A program made the translations under genes and the position numbers. Shown piece by piece: positions 6,503-9,351 of a DNA stretch of 9,351 bases (position 1 is its first letter; each line of letters begins with the position of its first letter). Source of the stretch: an uncultured Bacilli bacterium. Lineage in GTDB: Bacteria > Bacillota_I > Bacilli_A > RF39 > UBA660. The stretch lies in contig CANQOD010000038.1 in the NCBI GenBank assembly GCA_947625395.1, forward strand, positions 1 through 9,351, in the 5' to 3' direction. Under the pieces are notes generated by a model that saw only the letters and a list, made by a program, of their open reading frames with translations, ran no database searches and was not told the DNA's origin.

Positions 6503-6511
6503 ATTATACCA
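6503..6511 (-). promoter_or_regulatory. Extended -10 promoter of the BI-1-like gene
   Basis: The minus strand reads TGGTATAAT (6511-6503), a perfect -10 with TGn extension, about 26 bases before the ATG. A perfect TTGACA at 6522-6517 is only eight bases from this -10 and so cannot be its -35 box. Confidence 0.7.
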
Positions 6512-6567
6512 TCTTTTGTCAATTTTTAAAATAGAGAATGAAAGTTCTGTTTTTCAATGCATAAATA

Positions 6568-6576
6568 TGTTATGAT
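6568..6576 (+). promoter_or_regulatory. Probable promoter of the CPBP protease gene
   Basis: TGTTATGAT is an extended -10 element with five of six -10 matches, 24 bases before the ATG. No clear -35 box is visible. It faces away from the BI-1-like promoter across about 60 bases. Confidence 0.5.
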
Positions 6577-6600
6577 AAATACTAGAAAGAAGAGATTTCA

Positions 6601-7287
6601 ATGAAAAAAGAAAAAATCATTTCCTATCTAAAAAAGCTGTTCAAATTTGTTTTATGTTTTGCCTGTTTTTATTACTCAGGCTATTTACAATACATTCCCG
6701 TCCTGTTGTTGCACATCAAAAAAATAACTCCTCATATACAAATTTTACTCTCTTTATTTTCCAATATTGGTGCAGCCATTCTCATTGCCCTTATTTACTG
6801 GAAAGATTTAAAAAAAGAATTTCACATTTTCAAAAAAAATTGGCGAAGTTGTTTAGATACAGGATTTGGATATTGGACTGTAGGTCTTGTTATTATGATG
6901 GTTAGTAATATCATTATTAATCTCTTTTCAAGTCAACACATTGCTGGGAATGAACAAGCAGTTCGAGCGATGATTGATGCGCTTCCATTGTTTATGTTTA
7001 TTAATGCAGGACTGATTGCTCCTTTTGTTGAAGAAGTTGTTTTTCGAAAAGGCTTTCGAACTCTCATTGAAAACAAATGGGCATTTGCTCTTGTCACGGG
7101 TCTTGTTTTTGGTGGTATGCATGTCATTGGAAATGTCCATACCTTTGTAGATGTTTTCTACATCATTCCTTATGGAGCTTTAGGATTTTGTTTTGGTCTT
7201 GCTTATTATGACACAGATACAGTTTTTACAACGATTGCGCTTCATATGTTTCATAATATGATTTTAACTATCATCTCTATATTCTAA
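6601..7287 (+). CDS. CPBP-family intramembrane glutamic protease (Rce1/Abi type)
   Basis: This multi-pass membrane protein of 228 residues carries the three CPBP motifs: EEVVFR (144-149, motif 1), FGGMH (170-174, motif 2) and HMFHN (215-219, motif 3). Hydrophobic helices lie at about 12-38, 44-66, 88-110, 126-145, 160-178, 185-203 and 208-227. In the family the paired Glu and the His residues form a glutamic protease site within the membrane. Known members process prenylated proteins, bacteriocin-related peptides or anti-sigma factors, and the substrate here cannot be told. The ATG at 6601 has a modest AGAAGAGA site. It is the only plus-strand gene in the window, and its TAA directly abuts the divIB stop. 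Neighbours give no bacteriocin context. Confidence 0.93.
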   Translation: MKKEKIISYLKKLFKFVLCFACFYYSGYLQYIPVLLLHIKKITPHIQILLSLFSNIGAAILIALIYWKDLKKEFHIFKKNWRSCLDTGFGYWTVGLVIMMVSNIIINLFSSQHIAGNEQAVRAMIDALPLFMFINAGLIAPFVEEVVFRKGFRTLIENKWAFALVTGLVFGGMHVIGNVHTFVDVFYIIPYGALGFCFGLAYYDTDTVFTTIALHMFHNMILTIISIF

Positions 7288-7971
7288 TTATTCCATAATT
7301 TTAAAATGATTGCCGGAATCCAAATAAAGGATTCCTTTTTTTCCCTCTAATTGTGGAAGCACTTCTTCATAATAATTGAGCATTGAAAATTTTGTAAGGG
7401 TTAAATACACCATATTTCCATCATCTAAATAAAGAAGAAAACGGTCCTTATCATATTCATTGGGAACATAGGTCATTTCTGAGATTCGCTCACGTAGGTT
7501 TCTTTTAATCTTCTTAAGTCCTTTAAGGAAAGATTTGCTTTTATTATTTGGAACATAGTTCACTAGTTTAGGAACGTTGAAGACAACGCCTTCATCGAGG
7601 GTTGTTTCTTCTCCATTCTCTAGGACATATTTGCCATCTTCTTCTTTTTGATAGAGAATTTCACGTTCTTCAATTTCTAAAACAAACATATGAAAGAATT
7701 TTCTTTTGACATGTACACTTTCAATGAAAGGATTGGCTTTTAATCTACGTTCAATGGACATGGCTGTAGTCAGACAAAAACTTGGATAATCACTCAATCC
7801 AGAAAGCTCTAAAATATCGATATCACTCACAATCTCATTGCCTGTAATTAAAACATTTTGAGTAGGAATTCGAATAAAAAGCTGCACGAGAAAAAGAACA
7901 ATTCCTAAAATGGTAATCGTCATTAAAAAAGGAATCCACTTAATTTTCTTTTTCTTCACAACTTTTGCCAT
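7288..7971 (-). CDS. ftsQ: Cell division protein FtsQ/DivIB
   Basis: This bitopic division protein, called DivIB in Gram-positives, joins the FtsB/FtsL (DivIC) subcomplex at the septum. The 227-residue frame has a basic cytoplasmic tail (KVVKKKKIKW), one membrane helix (about 13-33) and a POTRA domain. The POTRA opens with IPTQNVLITGNEIVSDIDILELSGL and runs through ANPFIESVHVKRKFFHMFVLEIEERE (35-104). A beta-rich C-terminal region follows. Overall identity is low, as is normal for this family, and the length is typical of short DivIB forms. I choose ATG at 7971, two bases after the murB stop with GGGAG six bases upstream. A TTG four codons earlier would put that site inside the gene. It is the last gene of the murG-murB-ftsQ unit, and no minus-strand terminator is evident after it. 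Confidence 0.88.
   Translation of the reverse strand: MAKVVKKKKIKWIPFLMTITILGIVLFLVQLFIRIPTQNVLITGNEIVSDIDILELSGLSDYPSFCLTTAMSIERRLKANPFIESVHVKRKFFHMFVLEIEEREILYQKEEDGKYVLENGEETTLDEGVVFNVPKLVNYVPNNKSKSFLKGLKKIKRNLRERISEMTYVPNEYDKDRFLLYLDDGNMVYLTLTKFSMLNYYEEVLPQLEGKKGILYLDSGNHFKIME
7315..7342 (+). terminator. Plus-strand terminator of the CPBP gene, inside antisense of ftsQ
   Basis: GGAATCC (7315-7321), a seven-base loop and GGATTCC (7329-7335) form a perfect stem followed by seven Ts (7336-7342). It begins 28 bases after the CPBP stop. On the other strand it encodes about residues 210-219 of FtsQ. In the minus direction the stem is not followed by a U tract, so it works only for the plus-strand gene. 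Confidence 0.8.
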
Positions 7972-7973
7972 AT

Positions 7974-8882
7974 CTACTCCCAATTCACAAATTCTTGTTC
8001 TACTTTTAATGTTATATGATACTTTTCTTCCACTTCTTTTTGGACAAATAAAATTAAATCGTGAATGTCACTTGCTGTCGCATGATTTTTATTAATAATA
8101 AAGTTCGCATGTTTTTTTGAAACTTGAGCGCCACCCTTTTTGAAGCCTTTGAGGCCCAATTCTTCAATGATTTTTCCCGCTGGTAAATCTTCTTTTGGAT
8201 TTCGAAAGACACTGCCGGCGCTTGGATATTCTAATGGCTGCGTTTCAAGTCTTCTTTCTCGTCTTTCCCGCATCACACTTTCAATTGCTGATTTTTTTCC
8301 TTTATGAAGTTTTAAAATTGCTTCGATACAAATATATTTAGGATGTGTTTGAAGAAAAGAAGTGCGATAGTGAAAACGCAACTCTTGATTGGTTAACGTG
8401 ATGACTTTAAAATCAGGTGTTAATACTTTTACACTTTGAACAATGTAGCCCATATCGCTTTTATAGGCACCAGCATTCATGAAAATAGCACCACCAACTG
8501 TTCCAGGGATACCACTTGCAAATTCAAGTCCTGTCAAGGCATGTTTGGCAGCAAGACTTGCAAGACGAATCAAAGGAAAGCCTGCACCCACACGCACTTT
8601 ATTTTCATAAAAGACTGCTTCATCAAATGCATCTAATTTAATAATCACACCATGATAAGGGCGGTCACTAAAAAGCGTATTGGAACCTTTTCCTAATACC
8701 TTATAAGGAAGTTGATATTTTTTAATCAGACGACATGTTTTGACAAGGGCATCTACATTCTTAGGAAATACCATGCAATCAGCAATTCCGCCTACACGAT
8801 AAGTCGTATATTTGGCTAACTGTGGTTTTAAAAGAATGGTTCCTAATTCTAATTGTTCAAAGTTATCGATGAATTCTTTCAC
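7974..8882 (-). CDS. murB: UDP-N-acetylenolpyruvoylglucosamine reductase
   Basis: MurB is the FAD enzyme that uses NADPH to reduce UDP-GlcNAc-enolpyruvate to UDP-MurNAc in the cytoplasm. The 302-residue frame shows YRVGG (28-32), the FAD-binding LGKGSN (63-68) and GIPGTVGGA (124-132), then YPSAGSVFRNP (219-229) with the proton-donor Ser at 224. HANFI (268-272) and a C-terminal VEQEFV carrying the likely catalytic Glu (297) follow. The form lacks the long insert of E. coli MurB, so it is type II as usual in Firmicutes. The start is GTG at 8882, overlapping the murG TGA as GTGA (8879-8882). That implies translational coupling, and ftsQ begins two bases after its stop. Confidence 0.97.
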   Translation of the reverse strand: MKEFIDNFEQLELGTILLKPQLAKYTTYRVGGIADCMVFPKNVDALVKTCRLIKKYQLPYKVLGKGSNTLFSDRPYHGVIIKLDAFDEAVFYENKVRVGAGFPLIRLASLAAKHALTGLEFASGIPGTVGGAIFMNAGAYKSDMGYIVQSVKVLTPDFKVITLTNQELRFHYRTSFLQTHPKYICIEAILKLHKGKKSAIESVMRERRERRLETQPLEYPSAGSVFRNPKEDLPAGKIIEELGLKGFKKGGAQVSKKHANFIINKNHATASDIHDLILFVQKEVEEKYHITLKVEQEFVNWE

Positions 8883-9351
8883 TGTTCATTTTCCTTTACT
8901 AATTTTTTAATTTCTTCATAAATTTGTGTTGCGCTATCAACAACGCCCATTTTTAAGGCTGCTTCATGCATATGTTGCCATTGATTTTGATTTTTAAGTA
9001 TTTGATCAATCATGGGAAGCAATGTTTCTTTAGAAAAATCTTTTTCTTCTAAAATCTGACAGGCTCCTGCTTGTTCTAATGCTTGGGCATTTTTCATTTG
9101 ATGATTGTGTGTGACATAAGGACTTGGGACTAAGATAGAAGGAAGTCCTAAGGCTGTAATTTCAGCAATAGAGGAAGCCCCAGCTCGACTGACAATCAGA
9201 TCAGCACACTTTAAAATGCCTAAAATTTCACTTATAAAAGGGACAATTTTTACATTTTTTGGAATTTTTAGTGTTTGATACGAGGCATAGTATTCTTGTC
9301 CTGTGATTAGTAAGACTTCATAAGAACAGGTTTCAAAGGAAGAAACCATTT
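8879..9351 (-). CDS. murG: MurG lipid II synthase, C-terminal part, cut by window edge
   Basis: MurG transfers GlcNAc from UDP-GlcNAc to lipid I, making lipid II on the inner membrane face. Only the C-terminal UDP-GlcNAc-binding half (about 157 residues) is inside the window. The frame runs open off the right edge, so the Met codon near 9349 is internal and not the start. Diagnostic stretches are the ADLIVSRAGASSIAEITALG motif, followed by LPSILVPSPYVTHNHQMKNA with its sugar-nucleotide binding residues. The family's normal length is about 350-370 residues, so roughly 200 lie outside. It is the first visible gene of the murG-murB-ftsQ unit, with a GTGA overlap into murB. Confidence 0.96.
   Translation of the reverse strand, partial: MVSSFETCSYEVLLITGQEYYASYQTLKIPKNVKIVPFISEILGILKCADLIVSRAGASSIAEITALGLPSILVPSPYVTHNHQMKNAQALEQAGACQILEEKDFSKETLLPMIDQILKNQNQWQHMHEAALKMGVVDSATQIYEEIKKLVKENEQ

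Noticed and set aside
7972..7983. TTG start for ftsQ four codons upstream
   Set aside because: It would overlap the murB end and lose the GGGAG site. The ATG at 7971 is better placed.

Overview
The window is ordinary low-GC chromosomal DNA, very A+T-rich between genes. Its sigma-A-type promoters are close to the textbook consensus and most genes have strong AGGAGG-like ribosome binding sites. The peptidoglycan genes (murG, murB, divIB), the rimP-nusA-ylxR-infB block and the codon use point to a Gram-positive Firmicute that makes a cell wall. A one-domain RimP, an absent ylxQ and an absent rbfA downstream of infB suggest the Erysipelotrichia/Coprobacillus-like branch rather than Bacilli proper. 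That placement is inference from gene content, not from a search.

Layout. Positions 1-350 hold no convincing gene: an extremely A+T-rich spacer with the infB terminator at its right edge. From about 4830 down to 334 on the minus strand lies one transcription unit: consensus promoter, leader hairpin, rimP (GTG start, N-terminal domain only), nusA (4-base overlap with rimP, unusual acidic insert), an unrecognised 157-residue gene with a TTG start, rnpM/ylxR, infB, terminator. Upstream of it (4810-5487, minus) is an unrecognised coiled-coil/membrane protein with its own extended -10 promoter. Next (5637-6476, minus) is a seven-helix Bax inhibitor-1/YccA-type protein with its own promoter and terminator. 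Divergent from that is the only plus-strand gene, a CPBP-family intramembrane protease (6601-7287). It abuts convergently, with no spacer, on the divIB end of a cell-wall operon, murG (cut by the window edge)-murB-divIB, on the minus strand.

How the genes work together. The rimP-nusA-rnpM-infB unit couples 30S maturation, transcription elongation/termination, RNase P modulation and translation initiation. Its leader carries a stem with an interrupted U tract just after the promoter, which fits attenuation by NusA itself. The murG-murB-divIB unit supplies lipid II synthesis and division-site assembly. I found no mobile element, CRISPR array, tRNA or rRNA. The most notable points are the minimal RimP, the acidic insert in NusA, the extra gene between nusA and ylxR, the possible NusA-responsive leader, and a plus-strand terminator written inside the antisense of divIB.
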